In this document: one piece after another, positions 47,936 to 56,919 of the stretch | Position numbering within the stretch: the stretch's first letter is position 1 | How the letters are laid out: every line of letters starts with the position of its first letter | NCBI RefSeq assembly: GCF_030643805.1 | Contig: NZ_CP094656.1 | Coordinates: 1,736,001 to 1,800,000, forward strand | Length of the DNA stretch: 64,000 nucleotides | Source of the DNA: Alkalihalobacillus sp. AL-G | GTDB lineage: Bacteria; Bacillota; Bacilli; Bacillales; Fictibacillaceae | Direction of reading: 5' to 3' | Made by a program: the position numbers and the translations under genes | The notes under the pieces: model-generated | Database searches by the model: none | Told to the model about the DNA's origin: nothing | The model's input: only the letters and a program-made list of their open reading frames with translations

Positions 47936-48268
47936 ATGGCTGGAAACGATCAAACAAACTCTGTCCATCGCCACTCGTCCTTGCAGAAAAAAATCAAATT
48001 AAAACAGGAACGCAGACAGCATAATGTTTCATTTGTGATGATGATCTTACTTACGATTGTCGCATTTGCTGCAATTAACAGTGATGCTGTCTCAGATGGC
48101 GTAGCAATTCTGTTCATTCTCGTTCTTGCTGGATTGCAGGTGTTCTTCCAGCTTTACATTTGGATGCACCTTGGTCATAAAGGTCATGAGTTTCCAATGT
48201 GGGGTATAGCCAGCGGATTGTTGATTGCTGCTCTAACTGTTGGAACCTTAATGGGATTGATCTGGTAA
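47936..48268 (+). CDS. ctaF: Cytochrome caa3 oxidase subunit IV
   Basis: A 110-aa membrane protein with three helices and a His-rich start (QTNSVHRHSSLQKK). COX4-like, characteristic of the Bacillus caa3 operon. It begins 3 bp after ctaE; AAGGTGGGG is its ribosome-binding site. Confidence 0.93.
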   Translation: MAGNDQTNSVHRHSSLQKKIKLKQERRQHNVSFVMMILLTIVAFAAINSDAVSDGVAILFILVLAGLQVFFQLYIWMHLGHKGHEFPMWGIASGLLIAALTVGTLMGLIW

Positions 48269-48317
48269 TATGAAACGAAGGCTGACTAATAAGGAAAGTT
48301 TCACTCTTCTGAGATGG

Positions 48318-48355
48318 AAGAGGGCTGACACCTTGATTTGGTCAGCCTTTTTAAT
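48318..48355 (+). terminator. Terminator after ctaF
   Basis: GGCTGAC pairs with GTCAGCC, followed by TTTTT. Confidence 0.8.
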
Positions 48356-48511
48356 TAATTTTTATTACAGATGTCTAGTCTGACATCTGTACCCAGATGA
48401 GCATCTCACCTTATTCAGTCACAATTTTGTTAGACTTGATGACTCATATGAAATACCATTTTTGGTAATATAGATGGTGTAAAGACTACCTAAATGAAAG
48501 GAGGACCAAAC

Positions 48512-49372
48512 ATGCACAATCATCAGGATATTGGTTCTTTAAGTGAGTTTGGAATGACAACACTTTGGAATCCATTTGTTCTTTTACTATCGGTCGCGGT
48601 CCTCGGCATATATTTCTTTTATACACACAAAGGCCCATATAAAGATAAAGTCACGAGACTTCAGCAGGTATGGTTCACGGTTGCTGTAATTTGCGTTTAC
48701 GTTGCAAAAGGTACGCCATTGAGTGTCATTGGCCATCATTATTCATTTACCTTTCATATGATTCAAATGAGCTTGTTGTACTTCATCGTTCCACCGTTAG
48801 CATTGATCGGATTACCTGCTGACTTTCTAAGAAAAATCATTAATATGAAAGGAATCAAACGAACGTTTCATTTTTTCACACAACCGTTAATTGCTTTGCT
48901 GTTGTTTAATTTACTAATATCGTTTTATCATTTGCCTTTTATCTTTGATTCAATTATGGCACAACCACTTTTACATGAGCCTTATCATGTAGTTCTTCTA
49001 TTAACATCCATTTTTATGTGGTGGCCAGTCATTGCTCCTTTACCTGAGGAAAATCGTTTATCTGACCTTCAAAAAGTAGGATACATTTTTGCTGATGGTG
49101 TATTGTTGACTCCAGCATGTGCGTTGATAATTTTTGCAGATACTATTATTTACGATACTTACATGAACGCTCCACAAATATTTGAATACCTAGCTCCTTT
49201 AGATGATCAGCAAGCAGGAGGAGTCATTATGAAGATTGCACAAGAAATCATTTATGGCGGTATTCTTCTATACATCTTGATACGCTGGGTACGTAAGGAA
49301 AGAAAAAATGACAAAGAAGAAGAACAAAAAATTATCGAAGAGGCGAGGGCACGATTATCGCTTAATGAATAA
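48512..49372 (+). CDS. ctaG: Cytochrome c oxidase assembly factor CtaG
   Basis: A 286-aa membrane protein of the caa3_CtaG family (seven helices), needed for copper insertion into the caa3 oxidase in Bacillus. HMIQMSLLYFIVPPL and FYHLPFIFD are family-like. ATG at 48512 follows AAAGGAGG; the ATG at 48494 is in front of that site. It is transcribed after a terminator, so it probably has its own promoter. Confidence 0.93.
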   Translation: MHNHQDIGSLSEFGMTTLWNPFVLLLSVAVLGIYFFYTHKGPYKDKVTRLQQVWFTVAVICVYVAKGTPLSVIGHHYSFTFHMIQMSLLYFIVPPLALIGLPADFLRKIINMKGIKRTFHFFTQPLIALLLFNLLISFYHLPFIFDSIMAQPLLHEPYHVVLLLTSIFMWWPVIAPLPEENRLSDLQKVGYIFADGVLLTPACALIIFADTIIYDTYMNAPQIFEYLAPLDDQQAGGVIMKIAQEIIYGGILLYILIRWVRKERKNDKEEEQKIIEEARARLSLNE

Positions 49373-49529
49373 CGATAGTTTTTACAATGGGTAACTCTAT
49401 ACGAATTGACACCTCTGTATGCCTTTAAGCTTTAATGGTTTCGATGTTGTCTTTGTTCGGATGGAGTTTCCCTTTTTTTACGTTAAGAAACCTGTACATA
49501 ATAAATTACTTTTCTTGGAGGGGATAACG

Positions 49530-50720
49530 ATGGAAATTCGTACAATCAAGGAAAACGAGTTCGATGATTTTATAAAAATGGGCGAGTTTGCGTTTCAATA
49601 TGAGTTATCAGAAGTTGAAAAGCAGAAACGTAAAAAGTTCATGGATCTCAAGATGTGTTGGGCGATCTTTGATGATGGGAAAATGGTTTCTAAGCTGACG
49701 ATCCATCCAATGGAAATATGGATGGGGGAGAAAGTGTTTTCGATGGGAGGAATTGCCGGAGTTGCAACATGGCCTGAGCATAGAAGGAAGGGATTTGTGC
49801 AGACATTAATGAGGAAATCCCTTGAAGTAATGAAAGAAAATAACCAAACTGTTTCTATGCTTTATCCCTTCTCCTTTTCCTTCTATCGTAAATACGGTTG
49901 GGAAATGACCCATAGTATTAAACATTATGAGATTACACCTCAACAAATCGGGAAGAGAAATCCCTCTATTAATGGAATAGTTAGTAGAATCGATCACGAT
50001 TCAGACCGACTTGATCGTATCTATAATCGCTTTGCTAAACGATATTCAGGAACCTTAAAACGGACAAAAGAATGGTGGCAATATTCAATCCTCGACAACT
50101 CGAACGATGTTGTTGCTGTTTATCAAAACTCCGCCAAAGAAGATCGGGGCTATATGATTTATAACGTCAAAAAGGAAACGATGACGATTGATGAGATGGT
50201 TGCATTGGATGGAGAAGCAAAAACAGAGTTGCTTCAGTTTATCGGAAACCATGATTCTATGGTCAACAAAATTCGTCTACAGGTTCCAGAGAATGATGAT
50301 TTAGCATTTGACCTTTCGGATCCTAAAATTAAACAGGAAATTAAGTCTTTCTTCATGTCCAGAATTGTCGATATTGAAGCTTTTTTGAAAGAATATCCTT
50401 ATCAATCGGAGTTTAAGGAACCGATCATCCTCCATGTGGAAGATAAATTTGCCGACTGGAACAATGGAACGTTCATTGTGAAGAGTAATGAACGTGGAAT
50501 TACAGTTGAAAAGTATAAAGTTAAAGAGGGTTCGAGCTGCCAGCATCCTCCTCTAAGAGGATTACGGTGTGATATAAATACTCTTAGCGCACTGTTTTTG
50601 CATCATCAACGACCGGTAAGATTAATGGAGAAAAATCGGATTCTAGGTCATGAACAAGAAATAACGAAACTGGAAAAGGTCATAAACAATCAACAAACCT
50701 TTCTTTATGATTCTTTCTAA
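49530..50720 (+). CDS. GNAT acetyltransferase with C-terminal SCP2-like domain (Eis-like)
   Basis: A 396-aa protein with an N-terminal GNAT domain: GGIAGVATWPEHRRKGF (about residues 73-89) contains the CoA-binding R-R-x-G-F pattern. A second GNAT-like middle part and a C-terminal sterol-carrier-like domain resemble the Eis family. Substrate unknown. ATG at 49530 follows TTGGAGGGG; the longer frame from 49419 has no ribosome-binding site. Not part of the B. subtilis order here. Confidence 0.8.
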   Translation: MEIRTIKENEFDDFIKMGEFAFQYELSEVEKQKRKKFMDLKMCWAIFDDGKMVSKLTIHPMEIWMGEKVFSMGGIAGVATWPEHRRKGFVQTLMRKSLEVMKENNQTVSMLYPFSFSFYRKYGWEMTHSIKHYEITPQQIGKRNPSINGIVSRIDHDSDRLDRIYNRFAKRYSGTLKRTKEWWQYSILDNSNDVVAVYQNSAKEDRGYMIYNVKKETMTIDEMVALDGEAKTELLQFIGNHDSMVNKIRLQVPENDDLAFDLSDPKIKQEIKSFFMSRIVDIEAFLKEYPYQSEFKEPIILHVEDKFADWNNGTFIVKSNERGITVEKYKVKEGSSCQHPPLRGLRCDINTLSALFLHHQRPVRLMEKNRILGHEQEITKLEKVINNQQTFLYDSF

Positions 50721-50724
50721 AATT

Positions 50725-50778
50725 AAAGCTGACCCCACCATCAACTTTTACTCGATGTGTTGGGCCAGCTTCTTTTTT
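50725..50778. terminator. Hairpin between the GNAT gene and ylbA
   Basis: AAGCTG-N-CCC pairs with GGG-N-CAGCTT with a long loop, followed by CTTTTTT. It serves the plus-strand gene, overlapping the ylbA stop. Confidence 0.72.
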
Positions 50779-51139
50779 ACTCAGAGTGATGCTTTTCAAT
50801 TTCTTCTTTTAACTGATTTAAGATTTTTTTACAGCTATCTACGATGCTCTTGGGGAAATCCTCATCGTATTCAACGCCATGGGGATAGTAATGCTTACCA
50901 AGATAAGGTTCCATTATTTTAATGAGTGCATGAGGTGATTCCACTTCGCCCTCAACAGCATAACATGGTACACGCAAGTAATAAATTTCGCCGTTATCCA
51001 TATTTTCAAATTTATAATCATATGTAATGCGTTCATAATCCCATTGCCCTGCTCGGACTAATCCTACATCATGCATAAGGTGTTCTAAAAGTTCAAAGTT
51101 GAGAACTTTTCCCGCTAAACTAATCTCTTCGAATTTCAT
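50777..51139 (-). CDS. ylbA: YugN-family protein YlbA
   Basis: A 120-aa soluble protein (YugN-like), exactly the length of B. subtilis YlbA when started at ATG 51139 (GGAGGG upstream). The ORF extends to 51163. It contains WDYERITYDYKFEN near 40 and HALIKIMEPYLGKHYYPHG. Function unknown. Confidence 0.83.
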   Translation of the reverse strand: MKFEEISLAGKVLNFELLEHLMHDVGLVRAGQWDYERITYDYKFENMDNGEIYYLRVPCYAVEGEVESPHALIKIMEPYLGKHYYPHGVEYDEDFPKSIVDSCKKILNQLKEEIEKHHSE

Positions 51140-51301
51140 GGTAATACCCTCCACATCGTTCATATGTTATTCTCCTTCATAATGATAGTATGAATTCGGA
51201 CAAGATGCAATCTTTCATGGTTTGAAACTAATAAAAATATGAGATTTTGAAATAAATTTCTAAAAATGGTCACACTAACGATGAAATGGAGGAGATAATA
51301 A

Positions 51302-51928
51302 ATGCTGAAAAAATGGATTATTCCGCTTCTATGTGTGATCATGCTGATTGGAATCCACTCACCAGCACATGCTCAGACCCAAAGTCAAACTGTTCATATT
51401 GTTAAATGGGGGGATACACTTTGGAAGATTTCAAAACGTTACCAAATCGGATTAAGTGAAATCATCGAAGCAAACCCGCAATTTGAAAATCCAGATTTAA
51501 TTTATCCTGGTGATAAAGTTCGTATCCCGAGAAAACAACAGATCAAACAAATTGAGCATCAGGCGATCCAGCTTACGAATGAATACCGTGCGAAAAATGG
51601 CCTCAAGCCATTGACACCTGATTGGCAGTTATCAAGAGTTGCCCGTTACAAATCGATGGACATGAAGAATAAGGGGTATTTTTCTCATCGATCGCCAACT
51701 TATGGTTCACCCTTCGATATGATGAGAGACTTCAATATTCAATATACTGCTGCAGGCGAAAACATTGCGATGGGGCAGTCTACTCCACAAGCGGTTGTTC
51801 GAGCATGGATGAATAGTGCGGGTCACCGAAGGAATATTCTCAACCAAAGATATACTCATATTGGAGTAGGATATGTAGAAGGTGGATCAGGGCGATATTA
51901 TTGGACTCAAATGTTTATAAGAAAGTAG
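51302..51928 (+). CDS. Secreted LysM-CAP domain protein
   Basis: A 208-aa exported protein with a signal peptide (cut after AHA, about residue 25), a LysM domain (VKWGDTLWKISKRYQIG, about 33-77) that binds peptidoglycan, and a CAP/SCP domain (LTNEYRAKNGLKPL, HRSPTYGSPFDM, GENIA, HRRNIL). Resembles YkwD/SafA-like wall proteins. No catalytic role is certain. The CBS gene ylbB follows after 7 bp. Ribosome-binding site GGAGGAG. Confidence 0.9.
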   Translation: MLKKWIIPLLCVIMLIGIHSPAHAQTQSQTVHIVKWGDTLWKISKRYQIGLSEIIEANPQFENPDLIYPGDKVRIPRKQQIKQIEHQAIQLTNEYRAKNGLKPLTPDWQLSRVARYKSMDMKNKGYFSHRSPTYGSPFDMMRDFNIQYTAAGENIAMGQSTPQAVVRAWMNSAGHRRNILNQRYTHIGVGYVEGGSGRYYWTQMFIRK

Positions 51929-51935
51929 GAATAAA

Positions 51936-52370
51936 ATGAAGAAAATACGTGGCCTAATGACAACAAATGTTGATTACTGCACAACATTGGATAATGTATT
52001 CGAGGCAGCTGTTAAAATGAAAAACGATAATGTAGGAGCAATCCCGGTTTGTGAAAATGACAAGCTCGTAGGTTTGATAACAGATCGAGATATTGTTGTT
52101 CGAGGTGTAGCGGAAAAGAAGCCTAATGCTTCCAAAATAACAGACGTCATGAGTGACCATATCATCAGTGGAACACCGGATATGGATGTTGAAGAAGCGG
52201 TTCAGATTATGGCTAAACATGAGGTAAGACGGTTGCCAATCGTTGAGAATGATAGGTTGGTCGGTATCGTATCCCTTGGTGACTTGGCTACACACTCGGA
52301 AAGCAATCACCAAGCGGGAATCGCACTTACCGAAATATCAGAAGCAGAACCAGATCAACAAATCCATTAA
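51936..52370 (+). CDS. ylbB: CBS-domain protein YlbB
   Basis: Two CBS domains fill its 144 aa: VGLITDRDIVVR (about 46-57) and VGIVSLGDLATHS (about 107-120). Likely a nucleotide-sensing regulator, unknown partner. B. subtilis YlbB is 148 aa. AGGAAT is a weak ribosome-binding site; it is probably co-transcribed with the LysM-CAP gene. Confidence 0.88.
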   Translation: MKKIRGLMTTNVDYCTTLDNVFEAAVKMKNDNVGAIPVCENDKLVGLITDRDIVVRGVAEKKPNASKITDVMSDHIISGTPDMDVEEAVQIMAKHEVRRLPIVENDRLVGIVSLGDLATHSESNHQAGIALTEISEAEPDQQIH

Positions 52371-52396
52371 TTTAAGATCCTGGTTTCATTTCTTTC

Positions 52397-52440
52397 AGAC
52401 ACCTCTTGGACTTTTGAAGTTCGAGAGGTGTCTTTTTTTT
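52397..52440 (+). terminator. Terminator after ylbB
   Basis: AGACACCTCT pairs with AGAGGTGTCT around a loop with an inner GAC..TTC pairing, followed by T8. Confidence 0.92.
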
Positions 52441-52579
52441 GTATGAAAAAGTATAAGTTTTCCGCTTGACAATAGATTAGAAATGGGGGATTCAAACGAA
52501 AGTGGTGTTGGACAAGAATAAGGTGATACTGTAAAGTTAAAAGTAAATACTGAAAAGTCAGCAAAAAGGGGGGATATTA

Positions 52580-53620
52580 ATGAGGAGCTTTGGAATGGTT
52601 GTAATGTTTGTATTTTTAATACTAGGTGTTAGCTTGATTTATGGTGACCTCATTAAGCTCCCCCAGTACAATCCACCAGAAAAAGAACAGAAAGAGAACG
52701 AAACAGTAGAACGAAATTTGGCAGTAATTCCGAAAACGAGCGAAGGGATACTGCGCTATTTTGAAATGAGTTCGGAAGAATTGATTGCACAAATTGGAGA
52801 ACCCTCACGTATCGATCCTAGTCCATATCAGTATGATTGGTGGATTTATGGCGAGAATTCAAATCAGTACATACAATTCGGAATTGACCATGGAAAGGTA
52901 GTTACTGTATTTGCTCTTGGTAGAGGGTTGAACGTAGCTCCGTTCCAAATCGGCCAAAGCAAAGACATGGTTTTAAAACATATTTCTTTCGAAAAATCAT
53001 TAACGTTAAAAATAAAGGGCAATGAATATCGGTTTGAACTGACGGATGAAGAACTTAAAACCAGACCACTCGTAAAACTTGATAATTTGTGGATACAGCT
53101 TTACATGGATAAATTCAAAGACAATCTTGTAGGGGTACGTTATATGACTCCGGAAACACTTTTGATCCAACGGCCATATTCCCTCGAATATCGTGGGGAG
53201 CTTGCTGAACAACCTGAGTTAACAAGCGATGAATGGAAGCCAGTTGAAAAAGCTGAAGAATTACAGATTTTCAGTATTACAAATGTCATTCGTGAACAAT
53301 ACGGTGTAGGCCCGCTTCAGTGGCATGAGGAAACAGCGGAAGTTGCTTATCAGCACAGTAAAGAAATGAAAGCGGAAAATTATTTTTCGCATACTTCACC
53401 AGTTGCAGGTGATCTTTCAGATAGGTTAGAAAGCCAGGAGATCAATTACGTTCAAGCAGGTGAAAACATTGCAGCAAATTATATTGATGGGATTGCAGCG
53501 GTGATTGGATGGCTAAACAGTGAAGGACATCGTAAAACAATGCTAAGTGATGAATACACGCATCTCGGCGTCGGGGTTCATCAGAAGTATTATACTCAAA
53601 ACTTTATTGTCCCGTGGTGA
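52580..53620 (+). CDS. ylbC: CAP-domain secreted protein YlbC
   Basis: A 346-aa protein, the same length as B. subtilis YlbC. An N-terminal signal anchor (about 1-22) is followed by a CAP-associated domain (MSSEELIAQIGEPSR near 63) and a CAP/SCP domain (about 230-345: FSHTSPVAGD, GENIAAN, GHRKTML). Extracellular. Ribosome-binding site AAGGGGGG. Confidence 0.9.
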   Translation: MRSFGMVVMFVFLILGVSLIYGDLIKLPQYNPPEKEQKENETVERNLAVIPKTSEGILRYFEMSSEELIAQIGEPSRIDPSPYQYDWWIYGENSNQYIQFGIDHGKVVTVFALGRGLNVAPFQIGQSKDMVLKHISFEKSLTLKIKGNEYRFELTDEELKTRPLVKLDNLWIQLYMDKFKDNLVGVRYMTPETLLIQRPYSLEYRGELAEQPELTSDEWKPVEKAEELQIFSITNVIREQYGVGPLQWHEETAEVAYQHSKEMKAENYFSHTSPVAGDLSDRLESQEINYVQAGENIAANYIDGIAAVIGWLNSEGHRKTMLSDEYTHLGVGVHQKYYTQNFIVPW

Positions 53621-53645
53621 ATTTCGGGGAAAGATGAAATAAAAT

Positions 53646-53685
53646 AAAAAACTGGGATGTCCAACACGGGTCATCCCAGTTTTTA
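53646..53685. terminator. Terminator between ylbC and the thioesterase gene
   Basis: AAAACTGGGATG pairs with CATCCCAGTTTT, with GTCC/GGGTC inner pairing, T run on both strands. Confidence 0.9.
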
Positions 53686-53713
53686 AGACTAAAATAAAGG
53701 TTGAGCGATGTTA

Positions 53714-54214
53714 CTACTTTTGCGGTCGTTCAATAATAAAAAAACTCCCTGTTGCAACAGCTACCAATGTGCCAATATCATTGTAGATTTTAGCTTCTGT
53801 GACGGCAGTTTTAGTCCCTAAATGCAGAATCGATGCGCGACAAGTAATATGATCACCTATCCCTGGCGCAGTATAATTTATTTTCATTTCGGATGTCACA
53901 GGGACCTGGTTCTCACGCAGATTTTCGGAGACAAGTGTTCCCATCGCTGTGTCTGCAAGGGTAGCGGTAAGTCCGCCATGAACTATATCTACGGAATTAT
54001 TTAAGATCGGGTGTACCGGGATCGTCATGACGAGGTCCCCACCTTCATATTTCGTTTTTGATTGTAAAAAGCTCATTATATAGGTTCGATATTCACCGCT
54101 TCGTTTTTCCAGAAGTCCAGTAACAACCTGTTTTAATACTCGTATTTCTTCATCTGTTGAAACTTCGATTAGTTTTTGGATATCTGAACATAAGCTTTTT
54201 TTAGTTTCCATCAT
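53714..54214 (-). CDS. PaaI-like hot-dog thioesterase
   Basis: A 166-aa PaaI-type thioesterase. The catalytic region HGGLTATLADTAMG (about residues 78-91) is typical, followed by MKINYTAPG and a strand with LVAVATGSFFI. It hydrolyses an acyl-CoA of unknown identity. Not found here in B. subtilis. Starts ATG ATG with GGAG upstream. Confidence 0.85.
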   Translation of the reverse strand: MMETKKSLCSDIQKLIEVSTDEEIRVLKQVVTGLLEKRSGEYRTYIMSFLQSKTKYEGGDLVMTIPVHPILNNSVDIVHGGLTATLADTAMGTLVSENLRENQVPVTSEMKINYTAPGIGDHITCRASILHLGTKTAVTEAKIYNDIGTLVAVATGSFFIIERPQK

Positions 54215-54357
54215 TGATCGATCTCCATTTCTTTTTGCCTCATAATAGTGTAACAGTGAAAAAAGAAGTATTGCAACACAAAATAGGCGAACCTTCTATA
54301 TGGTTGCGTTGTACTATATACTGTAGGCTTGAGTTGAACGTAATGGGAGGAAGTATC

Positions 54358-54771
54358 GTGAGTAAGCAAGCGAGAAATAATCAAAAGGTCGAAGAATTCA
54401 AGATGTTTGTACGCTCACACCCTGGATTAATCGATCATGTAAAGAGCGGGAACCAAACCTGGAAGGATGTATTTACCGAATGGCACTTACTTGGTGAGGA
54501 ACACGACCAATGGGGACAATATAAAGAGCGAAAAATTGAAGTTTCTTCAAAGAAAAAAAGCAAGAAAAGTATTAGTATGAACGACCTTTCCGTCGGTGAA
54601 GTTTTGACGATGATAAAAAATCTTGACATGGAAGAGGTTCGTGAATACGTTTCACAGTTCAGTACTGCCGTAAGTGGAGTTCAGGAATTACTGCAACAGT
54701 TTCAATCACCGAAGCATCCTGGAAGGCCTCCTGCTCCGAACAATCCGTTTAATCAGTATTTTAAAGATTGA
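54358..54771 (+). CDS. ylbD: Putative spore coat protein YlbD
   Basis: A 137-aa hydrophilic protein with FKMFVRSHPGLIDHVKSG, TWKDVFTEWHLLGEEH, typical of the YlbD family and B. subtilis position between ylbC and ylbE. A Pro-rich tail ends NPFNQYFKD. GTG at 54358 follows GGGAGGA; the ORF from 54214 has no ribosome-binding site. Confidence 0.85.
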   Translation: MSKQARNNQKVEEFKMFVRSHPGLIDHVKSGNQTWKDVFTEWHLLGEEHDQWGQYKERKIEVSSKKKSKKSISMNDLSVGEVLTMIKNLDMEEVREYVSQFSTAVSGVQELLQQFQSPKHPGRPPAPNNPFNQYFKD

Positions 54772-54789
54772 CAAAGGGAAGATGGTGTG

Positions 54790-55017
54790 ATGCGAAAAGA
54801 AGTGATGGATTATCTAGAACAGCGTCCAGAGCTAAGGTACATTGTTCGTGAACAGCCACAGTGGTATCGGAAGCTATCTCGAGACCCCGCAGCATTACAG
54901 GAGCTTGAGAATGAATCTAAATTTTTTTACGGTCAAACATTTGGTCAAAAAATGGATCGACTGCATGAACAAATCCAAACATTTTCACGACTTGTTCAAT
55001 TGTTTGGAAAACAATAG
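54790..55017 (+). CDS. ylbE: YlbE-like protein
   Basis: A 75-aa protein (B. subtilis YlbE about 79 aa). It begins MRKEVMDYLEQRPELRYIV and contains QPQWYRKLSRDP. Follows ylbD by 18 bp, as in B. subtilis. GTG 54787 is an alternative start. Function unknown. Confidence 0.85.
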   Translation: MRKEVMDYLEQRPELRYIVREQPQWYRKLSRDPAALQELENESKFFYGQTFGQKMDRLHEQIQTFSRLVQLFGKQ

Positions 55018-55023
55018 TCACTG

Positions 55024-55058
55024 AACACCTCAGCGAAGAACAGAGGTGTTTTTCTTTT
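55024..55058 (+). terminator. Terminator after ylbE
   Basis: AACACCTC pairs with GAGGTGTT, followed by TTTC and T4. Confidence 0.88.
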
Positions 55059-55171
55059 GTCTTTATAAGAATGATTCAACGGATTGGATAGAATGATGAT
55101 GGACAAGGCTGGGTTGAATGGATATTTTTCAACCTACGAGTGAATCATATCGGATGAGGGAGGTTTGTCCG

Positions 55172-55594
55172 ATGAATATTCACCGTATTCTTGCAGCCGT
55201 ACTACTTTGCAGCATTTTATCCGCCTGTCAGTACGTCCATTCTGATGAATTAAAAGAGGTCGAAATAAAATCAACTCCGCAAGCGTTCGAAGCAGTAGAG
55301 GTTACAAGTCCTGAGACTTCACATTCGATGACAATCCGGCACATGGTTGCAAACGGAACTGTTTTTGTAGAATGTTATGTACCGAATTTCGAGTTTGAGA
55401 AGGGTGCTGCTGATCAAAATGAAGGACATCTAATCATTTCTGTTGATCATAAACCTGCTTTTCCTGTTTACAAGGCCGCTTTCATCATTAAAGATTTATC
55501 ACCTGGAAGACATCATATCGAAGTGAAGCTTAGCGACCATAAGGGCATACCAATCAAAGGAATGGAAAAGCAGTTTTTTGTAAATATAAAATAA
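55172..55594 (+). CDS. Small lipoprotein, unrecognised
   Basis: A 140-aa lipoprotein: signal peptide with lipobox ILSAC (Cys ~19). The rest is a beta-rich domain, with ISVDHKPAFPVYKAAFIIK and LSPGRHHIEVKL resembling an extracellular Ig-like fold. ATG at 55172 follows GAGGGAGG. It lies between ylbE and ylbF; I do not recognise a family. Confidence 0.78.
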   Translation: MNIHRILAAVLLCSILSACQYVHSDELKEVEIKSTPQAFEAVEVTSPETSHSMTIRHMVANGTVFVECYVPNFEFEKGAADQNEGHLIISVDHKPAFPVYKAAFIIKDLSPGRHHIEVKLSDHKGIPIKGMEKQFFVNIK

Positions 55595-55711
55595 CCAACA
55601 AAAATGGTTGGAGAAAATAACAATTCAAAATGTCATGCATTAATATTGGCGATATAGGGGTTATTTGTGGCATACTGAATAGAGAACCTAAGAAAGGTGG
55701 AGGTGTGTTAG

Positions 55712-56152
55712 GTGATCGCCACAATAGAAGGCATAGAAATTTTAGAAGAAGCAGAGCAGCTAGCGAAGATTTTGGCACATTCTGATATTGCCATTCAATA
55801 TACAAACGCAAAACGAAAATTGCAAGAGGATTCCAAAGCCCAGGACCTAATAGCCGAATTTTCACGTTTGAAAGAACGGTATGAAGAGGTTCAGAGGTTC
55901 GGAAAATATCATCCAGACTATACAACAGTTTCAACCGATATTCGTGTATTAAAACGGACGATGGATTTACACGAGACAGTTGCAGAATACAAGCGCTCGG
56001 AACAAGAACTTGAGAAATTGCTGAACGAAATAAGTTCTATCGTAGCCGGAAAGGTATCCAAAAATATTAAAGTTCCAACTGGAAATCCTTTTTTCGATAA
56101 CCTAAGTTGCGGTGGTGGTTGTGGTTCTGGAGGATCCTGTGGTTGCGGGTGA
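55712..56152 (+). CDS. ricF: RicF (YlbF), Y-complex subunit
   Basis: A 146-aa helical protein of the YlbF/YmcA family. In B. subtilis RicF with RicA and RicT forms the Y-complex, an RNase Y specificity factor carrying iron-sulphur clusters and affecting sporulation and biofilm. The C-terminus CGGGCGSGGSCGCG has four Cys suited to a cluster. GTG start with GGAGGTG. The other two subunits are not in this window. Confidence 0.9.
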   Translation: MIATIEGIEILEEAEQLAKILAHSDIAIQYTNAKRKLQEDSKAQDLIAEFSRLKERYEEVQRFGKYHPDYTTVSTDIRVLKRTMDLHETVAEYKRSEQELEKLLNEISSIVAGKVSKNIKVPTGNPFFDNLSCGGGCGSGGSCGCG

Positions 56153-56170
56153 AATTTCTAACTATAAAGA

Positions 56171-56230
56171 GGGACTCATATCCTGATGAACAGGCTTGAT
56201 GACAGTCTGTTCATCAGTATGAGTCTTTTT
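56171..56230. terminator. Long hairpin terminator after ricF
   Basis: GACTCATA-N2-CTGATGAACAG pairs with CTGTTCATCAG-TATGAGTC around a 13-nt loop, then TTTTT. It ends 3 bp before the next gene on the minus strand. Confidence 0.92.
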
Positions 56231-56232
56231 AA

Positions 56233-56553
56233 TTACAAACGAAAACGTACACAGTCATGACATAGATTACCGCAACAGAACATTTTTTCCTGGGGTACAT
56301 AGAATCTGCTTCTGAATACAAAGCAGTTCTTTTCCTCACGAACATAGATTAGTTCATAGTGCAGCCGTCTCCCTTTCATTGCCTTCACAGCTGCTTTCTC
56401 AAGTATATTAACGAGGTCTTTTTTTTCGATGGATGATGCAGAACATAAATAAAGAAACGGTATTCCAGCCATATATTTTCTTTCCACCTTAATAAAAAGA
56501 GAAGAAGCTATTAATTCACTGATAAACTTTTCCCAAATAATAGTAAGATCCAT
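56233..56553 (-). CDS. Unrecognised protein with Cys-rich tail
   Basis: A 106-aa protein starting MDLTIIWEKFISELI with a central beta-alpha fold (LIYVREEKNCFVFRSRF) and an ending CCGNLCHDC plus a few residues. The tail with four Cys could bind a metal or cluster. The family is not known to me. It is convergent with ricF and divergent from ylbG. Confidence 0.65.
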   Translation of the reverse strand: MDLTIIWEKFISELIASSLFIKVERKYMAGIPFLYLCSASSIEKKDLVNILEKAAVKAMKGRRLHYELIYVREEKNCFVFRSRFYVPQEKMFCCGNLCHDCVRFRL

Positions 56554-56643
56554 AACGTTCGATCACCCCGTATTAACAGCAATTGCGCACAATGAGCAAT
56601 CATGCTAGACTGAATAAAAAATGATAAAAAGGAGTACGCTTTC

Positions 56644-56919
56644 ATGCTGACGAATCGTACTGGTTTAGCCGTATGGCTCCACTCTTTAAAATACATAAAA
56701 CAGCTTAGGAAATTTGGAAACGTTCATTATGTTTCAAAACGTATGAAGTATGCAGTATTATATTGTAATTCTTCCGATAAAGATTCCATTATTGGAAAAA
56801 TGGAAGGCTTGCATTTTGTTAAAAAAGTTGCACCATCCCACAAAGCATTTATTAAGACTGAATATCAGAATGCTCGTCCTGATAAGGCGAAAGAGTACGA
56901 TTATAAGATCGGCTTGTAG
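56644..56919 (+). CDS. ylbG: YlbG family protein (DUF2129)
   Basis: A 91-aa protein starting [21 protein letters not shown] with [13 protein letters not shown]-like features (here [10 protein letters not shown]). B. subtilis YlbG is 90 aa. AAAGGAGT ribosome-binding site. Function unknown. Confidence 0.86.
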   Translation: MLTNRTGLAVWLHSLKYIKQLRKFGNVHYVSKRMKYAVLYCNSSDKDSIIGKMEGLHFVKKVAPSHKAFIKTEYQNARPDKAKEYDYKIGL

